Shown here piece by piece: positions 43,680 through 55,951 of a DNA stretch of 64,000 nt (position 1 is the stretch's first letter; each line of letters starts with the position of its first letter). The DNA is from Notospermus geniculatus (taxonomy: Eukaryota > Nemertea > Pilidiophora > Heteronemertea > Lineidae), in assembly GCA_002633025.1 (NCBI GenBank), contig NMRB01000510.1:32710-96709 (forward strand), given 5' to 3'. The position numbers were made by a program, and so were the translations under genes. Below the pieces are notes generated by a model. The model was not told the origin of the DNA, made no database searches, and saw only the letters and a program-made list of their open reading frames with translations.

Positions 43680-44110
43680 TGATTTTGCCTTTAGCCCCCT
43701 AGTGGCAAAATGAAGAATTAGATTTCACCGAAACTTTGTCTGTACGTTGGTATAACCTAGAGGCACATGTGTACAAAGTTTCATCACAATAGCTCAAACC
43801 ATTATGAAAATAGAGCCTTTTGAATTTTTTTACAAAGCGCCCCCTGTAGCCCAAAGTAGAAGACCAACCGTGCTCAAAATCGAACTCGAGCTAGACCTTC
43901 AGCCCATATATACACCCACCAAAGACCAAAAACATTCGTCCAAAAATAAAGGCGCTAGAGCGCTAACAAACCAAAAGTTTACGTACGTACGTACGTACGT
44001 ACGTACGTACGTACGTACGTACGTACGGATTGACGCACGACAGACCACCACTCAGCCACCCCAATCACAGCATAAGCCCTGCTGGGCCTTGCGGCCAAGC
44101 GGGCTAAAAA
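43680..44110 (+). mobile_element. hairpin-ended repeat family copy with (ACGT)n
   Basis: The body includes AAACTTTGTCTGTACG and AAGCGCCCCCTGTAG. A pure (ACGT) tract of about 48 bp lies at 43980-44027. The 3' end is a hairpin at 44074-44104 (AGCCCTGC / AGCGGGCT with GGCC pairs), then AAAAA. The tract replaces the GACGACG stretch seen in other copies. Confidence 0.7.
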
Positions 44111-44415
44111 CGCTTCGGCACGCTTCTAAACTTTTCATTCACTTCGACAGATCCAATTTTAACCTTCACATTTCCGTGCGCAAAGGACTTCAATTTTTCA
44201 AAATTCAAACTGTCGCTGTTCATTAAAACGTGAAGTGTAAACAACGATACTGGTGCCATTCGATGCAGAATCACATCCTCCACAAAGGGATATACCCAGT
44301 TTTTCAGAACTCATCTCTATGTTTATTTTATGATGATTTTTTCGAGAGTCTAGTTTTTTCTGATACACTCTGCAGATCATCATGTTGACATCATGGGTTA
44401 TTTTTAGAATGGGGT

Positions 44416-44926
44416 CAGTTCGGGAAACTGTGGAATTCTGCAACGTTGTGGAATTCCACATCCAGATGTGGAATTCTGCAACGTGGGTGTTCTTTCATAA
44501 TGGAAAATGCATACAGATTCACACAAACTGAATTTCAGAAACAATAGTGATAATTTTCGGTCTGAATGGTCCCTGTAGACCACAAAACAAACAAGGAAAA
44601 TTTCATTGCACAGAACTTGTCCAGTAAAATTTTATAGCTGATTACTTGTTTACACAGCAAATTGTAGTACATTTGGTGTGTACATTTGAGTGTTTTTAGT
44701 AGAAATTTCAGTTTATCTTCGGATTGCAAGACAGGTTTTTTTTAAACAAGAGCAAAAATTTAGTTTGCAGTTCTAGACATCCGATGGTGATGACTAGAGC
44801 CCTCCTGTCTAAGAATCACAGCTCCAATGACTAGGGTTGTGGAATTCTGCAACTAAAAGTTGCTGAATTCCACAACAAAGATGTGGAATTCCACAACGTT
44901 GCAGAATTCCACAGTTTCCCGAACTG
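44416..44926. mobile_element. TIR element with TGTGGAATTC words
   Basis: Ends CAGTTCGGGAAACTGTGGAA and complement. Each arm contains several direct and inverted TGTGGAATTCTGCAAC/GTTGTGGAATTCCAC copies, so the arms themselves fold. The middle is AT-rich, non-coding. Confidence 0.85.
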
Positions 44927-46026
44927 GGGTAACCGTAGCCACCTGGGTGCTAAATGTAATCGAAGATGCCGAATGGCGCGCGGAATGGCAACACCGAGGA
45001 AGTTTCTTGATGAGAATGTTTGTATGTGTTGCAGATCTGTAACAAAAGCTCAGAATCATCGCCGGTTTTTAGACCGAGGGAAAATGAAATTTTACGGGAA
45101 ATGGACTCCTACAGTGACGTCAGCAACGAAATGGCAGCCAGAGCCGAAGCCTTCTAGCCCTAGCGGTGGTGTCGGGAACCAAAATGCTGCTGTCGAATAG
45201 GAGCAGTTACACTGCTGTAGCCGCGCTTATGCCAAAAGACGGCAGCAACGTTCTTGCGGACCAGTACAAAAAATACTCTTTTGATTGGTGCTCAATCAGG
45301 CATGAATGGGTCCGCTAGGCATTGAATTGGGCCGTAGTGACACCTGTTGGTCAACTGACTGACAGCTCCTAGTATTGGCTTCAGAGGCGTACGCATTGGT
45401 CATGGACGCTAGTTTTTGTTCCGACAGGAAGGCAGTGCGAGGAATCCACTTGACAATCCAAGACTGCCAACCCATTACGCACCACCAACAGGAAGGTCAC
45501 ATCCAAGCTCTATCTCCGGGAAAGGAAAAACTCCGAGAAATGGAAAGTTATCAAATTTCCCGCTGTTCATCATGTCGATGTATTGGTTTTCTTTATTCAT
45601 CTCGTCCACGAAAACAGCGTCTAATCACTGCTTAGCTGAAATTGCTCCTGGCGTTCCTGCCTTGTTCTCACGCTGGTGATCAACATAGACAAATCGGATG
45701 AGACAGTGCTCGCTTCCGACGTTTACGGATCCCCTGAGACTCGGTAACCAGAGCAGTAACCAAGGCTCTCGCCTCGCAGCTGCTTGCCCGCGATCTCTCC
45801 TCTGGGACAGGCGGTGAAAGGAACATCAAAGACCTGTTGCTTCATTCTCAATTCAGCCATGTTATGATTACACCGCAGTATTTATCGGTAGCTTACACGT
45901 GGTGTTGTTTATGCTTCGTTCCCAGTACCGGTATCACGAATCGCTCCACACGGTTGAAATCGTGGTCTTAATCGTGGAGGAATCGTGGTGATCCTACAAT
46001 CGTGTTGATCGGTTTGGACGGTCAAA

Positions 46027-48460
46027 GCCTAGTTTATACTTCGACGCAAGACCATCGGCGTCAGATGCCCGATCAAATCTTGACGCCGACTTCGCGGAAT
46101 TGATTCATAGTCCAGCGTACTTTAGCGACGGCGACCCGTTATGAAACTACTCACGTAATAACAGCCTCGCGATCGGACGCCGACCAAATCGTACGACGGG
46201 GTCGGCGTCGAACGCAAGAACGCGCGTCGGTCGCCGGCGATGGTCGTGCGTCGAAGTATAAACTAGGCCTAAGGCTAAGAATCCATTCACGCGATTTTCG
46301 TGCCGCGCGATGTCGCATCCTTTGTCCACGACCAACGCGGCGGAAACAAACAATGCTTTCGAGCGTCTGCCGCTCGAAAATCGCGTGAATGGAAACCCAG
46401 CCTAAAGCCTAGTTTATACTTCGACGCACGACCATCGCCGGCGACCGACGCGCGTTCTTGCGTTCGACGCCGACCCCGTCGTACGATTTGGTCGGCGTCC
46501 GATCGCGAGGCTGTTATTACTTGAGTCGTTTCATAACGGGTCGCCGTCGCTAAAGTACGCTGGACTATGAATCAATTCCGCGAAGTCGGCGTCCAGATTT
46601 GATCGGGCGTCGGACGCCGATGGTCTTGCGTCGAAGTATAAACTAGGCTTTAAGCCTAGTTTATACTTCGACGCAAGACCATCGGCGTCCGACGCGCGAT
46701 CAAATCTGGACGCCGACTTCCCGGAATTGATTCATAGTCCAGCGTACTTCGGCGACGGCGACCCGTTATGAAATGACTCAAGTAATTACAGCCTCGCGAT
46801 CGGACGCCGACCAAATCGCACGACAGGTCGGCGTTGAACGCAAGATCGTGCGTCGGTCGCCGGCGATGGTCGTGCGTCGAAGTATAAATTAGGCTTAAGC
46901 CTAGTTTATACTTCGACGCAAGACCATCGGCGTCCGACGCGCGATCAAATCTAGACGCCGACTTCGCGGCATTGATTCATAGTCCAGCGTACTTTAGCGA
47001 CCGCAACCCGTTATGAAATGATTCAAGTAATTACAGCGTCGCGATCGGACGCCGACCAAATCGCACGACGGGGTCGGCGTCGAACAAAAGATCGCGCGTC
47101 GGTCGCCGACGATGGTCGTGCGTCGAAGTATAAACTACGCTTTATGCTGGGTTCCCACTATCACGAATCAAGCCTAGTTTATACTTCGACGCACGATCAT
47201 CGTCGGGGACCGACGCGCGATCTTGCGTTCGACGCCGACCCCGTCGTGCGATTTGGTTGGCGTCCGATCGCGAGGCTGTTATTACTTGAGTCATTCCATA
47301 ACGGGTCGCTGTCGCTAAAGTACGCTGGACTATGAATATCAATTCCGGGAAGTCGGCGTCCAGATTTGATCGGGCGTCGGACGCCGATGGTCTTGCGTCG
47401 AAGTATAAACTAGGCTTCACGCCACGATTGAAATCGTGGTATTAATCGTGGTGATCCTATCAGATCTTGAGGTCAGTCGTGGCAACCGTATTGACCGTAG
47501 AAAAGTTTTGGACGGTTCAAAAATTTTCTACGATCAACACGAGTGCCACGATTGCCCTCACGATTGCCCCCAAGATGTGATAAAGCCCAGGTCACACTGT
47601 GGCGACTTAGGCGGGCGAATCCCCGCGAACTAGAATGAAATGGTCCATGGACCATGTGCTCACCCCTTTGGATATAATAGTGTAATGACAGAGAGAAGTA
47701 TGTACATGGTCCATGGACCATTTCATTCTAGTTCGCGGGCCCGCCTAAAGCCTAGTTTATACTTCGACGCACGACCATCGCTAGCGATCGACGCGCGTCC
47801 TTGCGTTGGACGTCGATCCCGTCGTACGATTTTGTCCGCGTCCCACCGCTGGAGTGTGAATGCTCTCGCGATAATTTTTAGTTACATGGGTCATTACGTA
47901 ACAACGGCGTAACCTATTTTCAACTCCGTAATACCGCCGCGGCATTTAAATTCAGTGCCTTTCGATGCATAAACATGAGCCTAGTTGATCCCATGACCAC
48001 AAAACTCTTCATTCATTGGTAGGTCGCCGCGATCGGGCGCAGAGAGTTCAAATTGGTTGAACTCTTGAAAATCGCTTGCCAAGGAGTCGTGCGTCCTGAC
48101 GCCGATGACAATCGCAGACGCACGCTGGAGTATGAATCAACACGACTTTGTCGGCGTCCAGATTTTGGTCGTGCGTCGGACGCCGATGGTCGTGCGTCAA
48201 AGTATAAACTAGGCTTAAAGCCTAGTTTATACTTTATACGCGACCATCGCTGGCGACCAACGCGCGATCTTGCGTTCGACGCCGAGCCCGTCGTGCGATT
48301 TGGTCGGCATCCGATCGCGAGGCTGTAATTACTTGAGCCATTTCATAACTGGTCGCCGTCGCTAAAGTACGCTGGACTATGAATCAATTCCGCGAAGTTG
48401 GCGTCCAGATTTGGTCGTGCGTCGGACACCGAAGGGTTTGCGTCGAAGTATAAACTAGGC
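46027..48460. repeat. cluster of seven copies of one GC-rich MITE
   Basis: Copies at 46027-46268, 46407-46648 (inverted), 46654-46894, 46899-47140, 47172-47415 (inverted), 47750-48214 (long form, 465 bp) and 48220-48460. Ends are GCCTAGTTTATACTTCGACG and its complement. Short copies are about 242 bp. Joints between neighbours are TTAA, TTTAA or TTAAA, suggesting a TAA or TTAA target. The open frames here on both strands come from the CpG-rich, stop-poor sequence. Confidence 0.9.
46271..46403. mobile_element. short TIR element between MITE copies
   Basis: Ends AGGCTAAGAATCCATTCACG and complement (AATCGCGTGAATGGAAACC). Its 133 bp are wedged between the first and second GCCTAG MITEs. Confidence 0.8.
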
Positions 48461-48489
48461 TTACGTCGCCACAGTGTGATCTGGGCTTT
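47582..48489. mobile_element. TIR element enclosing a foldback and two MITEs
   Basis: Outer ends AAAGCCCAGGTCACACTGTG and complement (48476-48489). Inside, 47607-47748 is a foldback with TTAGGCGGGC ends and the 12-bp palindrome TGGTCCATGGACCA in each arm, followed by MITE copies 6 and 7. Confidence 0.85.
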
Positions 48490-48677
48490 AGATCTGATAG
48501 GATCACCACGATTACTCCACGATTAAGACCACGATTTCAATCGTGGCGCGATTTGTGCCACCTGAAATTGACCAGTCGCGACCATATCGCATCCAAGCGC
48601 ACCAAATCGTACCAGAATGTATCGATTCGCATCACCTCGTATCCAAACGTGAAACTTCAGAGAAGTAAATTTACAAA

Positions 48678-48796
48678 TAGTGAGCTTTCGCAAGCGCCCG
48701 GTTAGGCCCTACGACAACGTTTATCTATTGTGTGGGTATACCCAAACAATAAAACGTTGTCGTATGGCCTAACCGGGCGCTTGCGAAAGCTCACTA
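48678..48796. mobile_element. palindromic element with ACGACAACGTTT arms
   Basis: Perfect arms (TAGTGAGCTTTCGCAAGCGC and onward to ACGACAACGTTT) surround a loop containing GGGTATACCC. Fragile cruciform-type sequence. Confidence 0.85.
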
Positions 48797-49990
48797 ATTT
48801 TCCACGATCAGCTACGAATGGCCAATCCTGACGTTCGTAACGTACCGCACGTCAGTGGGAACTTAGCATTATACGGAATCCACAGGCAGTGATTCGTTAA
48901 ATGTAGTGTACTACAACACTGCTAGCAATTGATCCTTCCATTGTTCAATCGTTTTGCCCCAACCTCCATTTTGCTACGATGAAAATAATCTTCCGGTTCA
49001 AAATCACATCAGCTTCAGCTGAACCAACGTAAGAGAAGGGTGTTCAACTTCAATATTTCATGCATCGTCAAGGCAAGCCAATCGATCGGACGATTTTCCT
49101 GTATCTGCAAAAGCAAAGCGGAAAAGAATTGAACCAAGGCTGAGACGTTTTTCGTGTTTTCCCACGGCAAATTGTTTGTTCAACTGCAATTATGGAGTTC
49201 GTTGCAGCAAGAATTTAATCGTAGCTCCTTAAGAGACTCTGAACGTATATTCATTATTGAGAAGCTTCGTGCAAGCATCGGTGATGCGGCATGTTCGTTA
49301 GAGAGTACCGTGTGATCATCAGATTTAAGCGGTACCGCTACTACAATATTGCAAAAATTTAGTATATTGTAAGAATTGGGTGTAATATAAATCCTGGATC
49401 AGGCCTAATCCGCTGTCTTAATCTTGACACCTCATAATTCATGTATGTGTCATATACTTAAAGCCACACTGTGTTGAATTCAGAAATTGCTTACGTCCTC
49501 CGACGTTAGTGTAGTGTAAAACACTGTAAAATGTACTATACTCTGTCTGAATGTATTAGAGCTCTGCCTCCAGTTTTTTCATTGTGTGCTGAAAACTAGG
49601 TCTTGATTCTTTGAAGTAAGTATCAGGCAAGCATTTTGGGGACCATCATAAGGCTATGGCACCTCTATTTGCACAGTCCTAACACTTTGAAAATGTCGTA
49701 AAATTCAATACTGTGAGGCTTTAAGAAAAGAGACAAAATAAAGAACAAAAAAAAAACGACAGACAAAGCGAAACAAAATAATCCAAGTCGTCTCCGATAT
49801 TCGCAAATTTTCGACCCCACACCGGGGTCTTTTAACAGGCACTTTACACCTGATACCTCATACTTGCCATGCTTACCTTACTTAACTTTATACCTCATAC
49901 TTACCAAAACGGCTTGTACAATCTCAAACATGTCGGACACTTTTACACTGCAGACCTCATTGTTTGATAAGCCTGTGGTGATTTGTCTAT
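48797..49990. other. no gene seen
   Basis: 1.2 kb of mixed sequence with no supported exon, palindrome or tandem array. 49440-49730 is similar in inverse orientation to about 57660-57920 (TTTGAAGTAAGTATCAGGCA region), so it is at least partly a dispersed repeat. Confidence 0.4.
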
Positions 49991-49991
49991 G

Positions 49992-50206
49992 AAGCCCGCC
50001 GCACACGTGAGCTATCTGCTGAGCAAAAAGTCATTCGAGACCGTTTGCTCAGCAGATAGCTCACCGAAAAATACGCGCACACGCGAGTTTTCTGCCTCGC
50101 GAGGCAAAAAACTCACCGAAATTACGCGCACACGCGAGCTATCTGCTGAGCAAACGGTCTCAAATAACTTTTTGCTCAGCAGATAGCTCCCGTGTGCGGC
50201 AGGCTT
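49992..50206. mobile_element. compound foldback with four GAGCTATCTGCTGAGC words
   Basis: Outer ends AAGCCCGCCGCACACGTGAG and near complement. GAGCTATCTGCTGAGCAAA occurs four times in alternating orientation and the centre has CTGCCTCGCGAGGCA, so both halves also fold separately. Confidence 0.85.
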
Positions 50207-50761
50207 AACTCTACTCTACTCTACCGGTCAGCCAGAGGTGCATTTTGCAATTTAGCAGCTGTTAGTCAGTTGACCAATAGGTGTCACTACGGCCCAATTC
50301 AATGCCAAGCGGACCATTTCATGGTTGATTGAGTACGAATCGGTAGAATGTTCTTTTGTGTTGGTCCGTCAGAACTTTGCTGCCATCTTTTGGCGATGAG
50401 TGTTGCTGCCTGTTCCTATTATGTTGTCGAATGTTCTGACGGCCGAATATCGATCGGATGGAGGCACCTCTACAATATTCGCATGACAGAACTCTTTTAG
50501 TGAGAGTTTTAATGTTTACGTCACCTTTGCCACCAAGTCTATCAGTCATTTTTCTCATCCTAATCCGGCCTCGTTACTTTTGACGCATTTCAGTTCATGT
50601 ATCAAAATGCCGAGTGTCTACCATTGGATTGTCAGGCTATCACAACGTGCATTTGTGTGGCAGTGTTACAGCGGTCTAGGAAAAACCCGGCAGATGGACT
50701 GAATGATCAACGAGGGCTGTCAGATTGCCTGTGCATTGATCTACTAGGCCTAGCTACTATA

Positions 50762-52052
50762 TAGCCGTGGTTACACTACATAAAATCCCCGGTTTTTTTG
50801 CGGTCACACCTATGAATTGCCATTCGGAACGACCTGAGGCGAACTGCTTATCTGTCCACTGCGGGCGCATTTCACCTCGGACACAAGTCCAAGGCAGCCA
50901 TTGTTTATCAACAAACCCACGTGACCGACCGTGGGACTATTTTGGCCGAATTTTGGCCTGTTAAGATGTTCAACCTTATTTGCTGGATTATAGCCATATT
51001 ATAAACTTACCGTTATCTCACCCAATCTGCCAATAGGGAGTTTAAGAGATCACACGCTAACGATAACATTTACGTTAACGATATTTTTTGTACATGAAAT
51101 ACATGCAAGAAATAGCGTTAACGTAAACGTTATCGTTAGCGTGTGATCTCTTAAACTCTGTAATTATTGATCAATAACGCAACGTTTTTGCGCGACCTAT
51201 TTCGTTCATGGGCAGGGTGTGATGAGGCGACCGCATCCAAACCACCAGAAACGCATTGAAATCGTTGCGCGTTCAAGATGGCTGCCTTGGAATTGTGTCC
51301 GAGGGGAAATGCGAGTGTCTACGGAAATTGCCGAGCAGTTGCCTTCGGAAGTTCCGAATGATGAATTGCCGGGCTTCAACATGTTCAAGAAACCCATGTC
51401 TGAAAAACGCGGGTTTTTGAGACACGGCAATCTCGCCGTGCTTTTCGAAATCCCCGTGTGTTCGTTAGTTGTTCGCACGGCGACAGATGGCGCAGCCATT
51501 ACGTGACGTCGTTTTCGCGCCTCCGACAATGTGTGCCAATTCAGAAATGACCGAAGAGTCAATGTTTGCAGCGCAACTGTCGCCGGGCTACTTAACTACA
51601 GTGTAGTAGTGTGACCTCTCGCCGGGATTTTCGTACACACGGGTCTGGAAAAACACGGGTATTTTTAGGCTTGCCCGCGCATGCGTGGCAAGCCTATTTC
51701 GAAGGAGGGGGAACCGATCATTCTTCTGAGCAGCGTTCGCCATATAACATCGTCGAAGACGGCAAAGCGGCTAAACGCGTGCGTGGGAGAGTGGCCTTGG
51801 CGAGGACATTATCATAATTAATANCTCAATCATCCCCCCAGGCCATAATATGCTAGCCACGCCCCTGCAGTCTACGTTATTTGGTGGTCTTGGTCAGGCA
51901 GCCACAGCTGCGAGTGGGGATACTTGATATGTGGTTCAATGACCTCCTGCCCCCTCTGCCTATGAAGGTAAACTTTGCCCAAATTAAACATTCCACACGG
52001 GCAAGCATACGGCATCTGCGATGCCTCTAGTTATGTAGTGTAACCACTGCTA
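50762..52052. mobile_element. long copy of the TAGCCGTGGTTACAC foldback with insertions
   Basis: Ends TAGCCGTGGTTACACTACAT and complement (TTATGTAGTGTAACCACTGC). 51240-51665 is the reverse complement of the 27777-28150 body. A palindromic MITE (51032-51165) and another segment beginning AGGCTTGCCCG (51669) with N51824 are inserted. Confidence 0.8.
51032..51165. mobile_element. palindromic MITE, AATAGGGAG-ended
   Basis: Ends AATAGGGAGTTTAAGAGATC and near complement; arms contain CGCTAACGATAAC and ACGTTAACG. It is nested in the foldback at 50762-52052. Confidence 0.85.
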
Positions 52053-52229
52053 ATGTTTACCTGTTACGTAGTACATGTTAGCTATTGAAATGTGCGGGTT
52101 CAGCAAGGCCATTAACACTTTCCTCAAATGCGACATCCGCTGGGTTTTCCTAGACCGCCACATACAGTATTTATGGGGAAGCCTGGATTGAGGCTTGGGG
52201 TTGGGATCGATGTGCTCCAGTGGTTAAGC

Positions 52230-52290
52230 GTCGCATTTGAGATGAGAGGCCACAGGTTCGATTCCCTGCTTTGTAGGCCTACAGGGGGCT
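52230..52290 (+). repeat. tRNA-like sequence, probable SINE head
   Basis: CCAGTGGTTAAGCG resembles an A box and GGTTCGATTCCC at about 52256 matches a B box. The fold does not give a complete tRNA cloverleaf by eye, so a SINE head or tRNA fossil is more likely than a tRNA gene. Confidence 0.45.
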
Positions 52291-52737
52291 ACACTCAACT
52301 GTGGTCTGAATGGATCAAGTGGTGCGCTGAATGACCTGCTCCTTGAGTTTTCCAGAAGGGTTCATAATCATTATTATCATTTGAAACGTCAGCGCGGACT
52401 CGATGAACGTTTCTGCTGCATCGCGGGAAAAACGATGGACATTTAACAGGTTCTCTGACAATCTCGTACCCAGATCTACCTCATCCGAGGATATCTCTGG
52501 AAAGGGCTACGACTTTACCAGAATTTCTGGTCAATCAAAATGTTTGTTTCACGCAATATTTCGTTCTTTGATGACTGAAAAATATCATATATGCCTAAAA
52601 AGCCATATAATATCCCAAAGCACGAAGTTGTTTGAGTATTAGAGCAATTTCAACGAATAGTTAGTTGGGAACTATTTGACATCATTGCGCGGGTGCCAGC
52701 CTCGGTGTGATTCGCCTCAAAATTAGTATATATCGAT

Positions 52738-54767
52738 GCGCTGATGTAAACAACGCGCACGCGCAGTATTCCTGAAGTAATACCGGTCGCAGCCCTTTCC
52801 AGTGGTGTTGTAGGTACATGTACGTAAACCGACTGGGGACGAGTTTGATTCCTTGACTGGTCCGCCGTAAGACTGACCACCGACTGATCGTTAATGTGAT
52901 GATGATCATGCCATCAAAGGAGGCAAGGGGCTGGAGGAAAATCAATGATATCCAACACCGCAGATCCCCCAACCCACTAATATTGATCCGGTGCAAATCG
53001 TCCTTGAAATTGTAACTGTTATGCATCAGATCTCCGAAGACGCATAGCTACCCGTGGTTGAGATCGTGATCATAATCTTGATCCTGAAATCAGATCGCGG
53101 GGACTACTCGCTGATCTCCAAAGTCACAATTCTGTCACACCACTCGCTGTAATCAATCCCCCGTTTTGGCAACGGGAGACTTTCCTGCCGTTAGAGGCCA
53201 CCACTAGGTAGCGGTCCTAGAACGTCATGAAATTTGACGCCACAGAGAAGTGCACGCCACACAGCGTCATCCATAATGACGGTCGAGACTAAAGAAGCAG
53301 GTGCAGGGCAGAATCGCGGGAAATTCTATAAATAGCTCTGGGGAACCCATGATGACGTCAGCCATGGAATTCCGAACGTTAAAAATAGATACAAGCACGT
53401 GCCTTTGTTTTGATGGACTTTCTTCAGACGGGGAATGAACCTGAACAGGTCGAGTCTCTTTCTATATGTAAATACCATCTTTACTGAGCTCAGGTAAAGA
53501 CTCAGCTTCTCCTCCCTTCACCTTCACGCAAGCAAACAACATTCCGTGTTCAACGGATTTCCCCGGTCGCAAAAATAGCAACCAATCACGGCAAAGCTTG
53601 CACCGACCCACGTGCATGACGTGTTCCTGGTAAGGACGTTGACCAAGCAAAATGTGATGAAATGACATCATTGATATTTTTTCGTCCGTGAACGACAAAG
53701 AAACGAGGATTCGGAGAAAATCCCAAAGCGTTGGACACGGAATCTGGCTGCTTGCTGCAGAGTGTAGGAAGCAGNCGCTGATGTAAACAACGCGCACGCG
53801 CAGTATTCCTGAAGTAATACCGGTCGCAGCCCTTTCCAGTGGTGTTGTAGGTACATGTACGTAAACCGACTGGGGACGAGTTTGATTCCTTGACTGGTCC
53901 GCCGTAAGACTGACCACCGACTGATCGTTAATGTGATGATGATCATGCCATCAAAGGAGGCAAGGGGCTGGAGGAAAATCAATGATATCCAACATCGCAG
54001 ATCCCCCAACCCACTAATATTGATCCGGTGCAAATCGTCCTTGAAATTGTAACTGTTATGCATCAGATCTCCAAAGACGCATACCCGTGGTTGAGATCGT
54101 GATCATAATCTTGATCCTGAAATCAGATCGCGGGGACTACTCGCTGATCTCCAAAGTCACAATTCTGTCACACCACTCGCTGTAATCAATCCCCCGTTTT
54201 GGCAATGGGAGACTTTCCTGCCGTTAGAGGCCACCACTAGGTAGCGGTCCTAGAACGTCATGAAATTTGACGCCACAGAGAAGTGCACGCCACACAGCGT
54301 CATCCATAATGACGGTCGAGACTAAAGAAGCAGGTGCAGGGCAGAATCGCGGGAAATTCTATAAATAGCTATGGGAAGCACGTGCGTTTGTTTTGATGGA
54401 CTTTCTTCAGACGGGGAATGAACCTGAACAGGTCGAGTCTCTTTCTATATGTAAATACCATCTTTACTGAGCTCAGGTAAAGACTCAGCTTCTCCTCCCT
54501 TCACCTTCACGCAAGCAAACAACATTCCGTGTTCAACATGTTCAACGGATTTCCCCGGTCGCAAAAATAGCAACCAATCACGGCAAAGCTTGCACCGACC
54601 CACGTGCATGACGTGTTCCTGGTAATGACGTTGACCAAGCAAAATGTGATGAAATGACATCATTGATATTTTTTCGTCCGTGAACGACAAAGAAACGAGG
54701 ATTCTGAGAAAATCCCAAAGCGTTGGACACGGAATCTGGCTGCTTGCTGCAGAGTGTAGGAAGCAGT
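52738..54767. repeat. 1-kb near-identical direct duplication across N53775
   Basis: 52738-53774 and 53776-54767 match almost base for base. Differences include a 50-base segment present only in the first copy (near 53343-53395), a 9-base insertion only in the second (near 54537) and single substitutions. The duplication breaks exactly at the N, as expected for two haplotypes joined in series. Short frames in both copies have no recognised motif. Confidence 0.9.
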
Positions 54768-55862
54768 TAGCCGATTTCTACACGATGCACTACGCAGAAT
54801 GTGTAAATACGAGCAAATGGAGGATACAGCTCTGGAAAGAATTATCAGAGTGAGACCACCTCTGGCGACTCACTCATTTTCCATTAAAATGGGTCCCGCA
54901 AACTCTCCAATCATTCTGTATGTACTGATTTATTGTGTTGGTTAATTCGCTCAAACTTCACCAAGACAATATCAAACATAGAAATTGACTTCCCATAATG
55001 AAGAAGCAATGGAGCTGCAAGAAGGACCTTGTCAAAAGTTTTGGCTAAATGGAAAGACCCGAATTGCATGCATTTTCTGTATAGACAGCAGTCCACTTCA
55101 CATCGCTTCTAATCAAACCTAAATTCTCTGAGCAGCATTTATAGCATCTTGCGGAGTTAATGCTTATAATTATTACTGAAGTCCTGTTTTTAAAAGATAA
55201 TAGCTACACTCTAATAAAATGTGGCATAAAAAGATGAATACGAATTTTTGTGGAGCCTATTTAATGAGAAATGAGTGGAAATAACGAGGTGGTCTAATAA
55301 TTTTTCCCAGAGCTGTATATATTTTTTTGTATTTGGTATTTTGGATGTCTTCTCTTCCAAAAGGACGTTTCTTTCTTTGCGTAGCAGGGAGGGTAGTGTT
55401 ACAACTGCAATGTTACAACAAATTTCTACTAAAACTGCCTCGCCAGAATCTTTTACTCCTGACATGGTCCATGGGGGCGGGGGGTCCTCTGGCCCAACTG
55501 GGTTTAGTCCCACACTTCTTACGAACTGTGAACCTTTCATGCCTCAGAAGTGGTGCTGATAAAATTTGGTTCAAACTTCGTGGACAACTAAAATTGACCA
55601 CGAAGGAAAAGGATAGAGCAAACTGAGCTGTCAATATGCATGCTGCTGTATCACGGCCCATTTCATGAAATCTAGTAATAATAAGCCGGTTATTCTATGA
55701 TTTACAGCCACCACGTTATATTGCTCCGATAAATTAATTTATGCTGATTTATCTCATATTGTGCGGAAAAAACAACAGTGATGTTTCCTCCGATAAGCTG
55801 CGTATGCATCAACTACATTTTTCCCAACATTTGAGCAACAGGATCTTTTGACCCTGTTGTAT
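54768..55862. other. no gene seen
   Basis: About 1.1 kb without supported exons or clear repeats. Overlapping frames of about 80-110 codons on both strands around 55211-55661 have no motif and no splice context; they are probably chance. Confidence 0.35.
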
Positions 55863-55933
55863 ACACAGGCCATCAACATGACAATAGCAACATTGAACAG
55901 CAATGTTGCTATTGTCATGTTGATGGCCTGTGT
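55863..55933. repeat. perfect 71-bp palindrome
   Basis: 33-bp perfect arms around the 5-base loop AACAG. The inner 10 bases of each arm (AGCAACATTG) and the loop are identical to those of the next palindrome. Confidence 0.95.
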
Positions 55934-55951
55934 TGATGGTCTGACAACACC

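Larger units (their letters stand above)
45939..48556. mobile_element. 2.6-kb TIR element carrying nested insertions
   Basis: The left arm TTGAAATCGTGGTCTTAATC...GGTGATCCTA (45953-45996) is inverted at 48498-48540. A partial internal copy lies at about 47424-47462. The interior is almost entirely other MITEs. Confidence 0.75.
45195..50430. mobile_element. outermost inverted repeat enclosing the nested MITE region
   Basis: 45195-45368 and 50258-50430 are diverged inverted copies (GTCAGTTGACCAA, GGTGTCACTACGGCCCAATT, AATGCC-AGCGGACC). They enclose 5.2 kb holding all the nested elements. No transposase frame is present. It could be a very large TIR element or an inverted duplication. Confidence 0.65.

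Noticed and set aside
43804-44226. 140-codon plus-strand frame with a YVRT repeat
   Set aside because: The repeat is the (ACGT)n microsatellite and the rest is a dispersed non-coding repeat.
47018-48328. Frames of about 90-105 codons on both strands
   Set aside because: They lie in GC-rich, stop-poor MITE copies; near-identical frames recur in each copy and in the reverse orientation.
53462-54690. Short conserved frame present in both copies of the 1-kb duplication, with an in-frame 9-base indel
   Set aside because: The duplication looks allelic, so conservation is expected; no motif beyond a single CxxC and no splice or start support.
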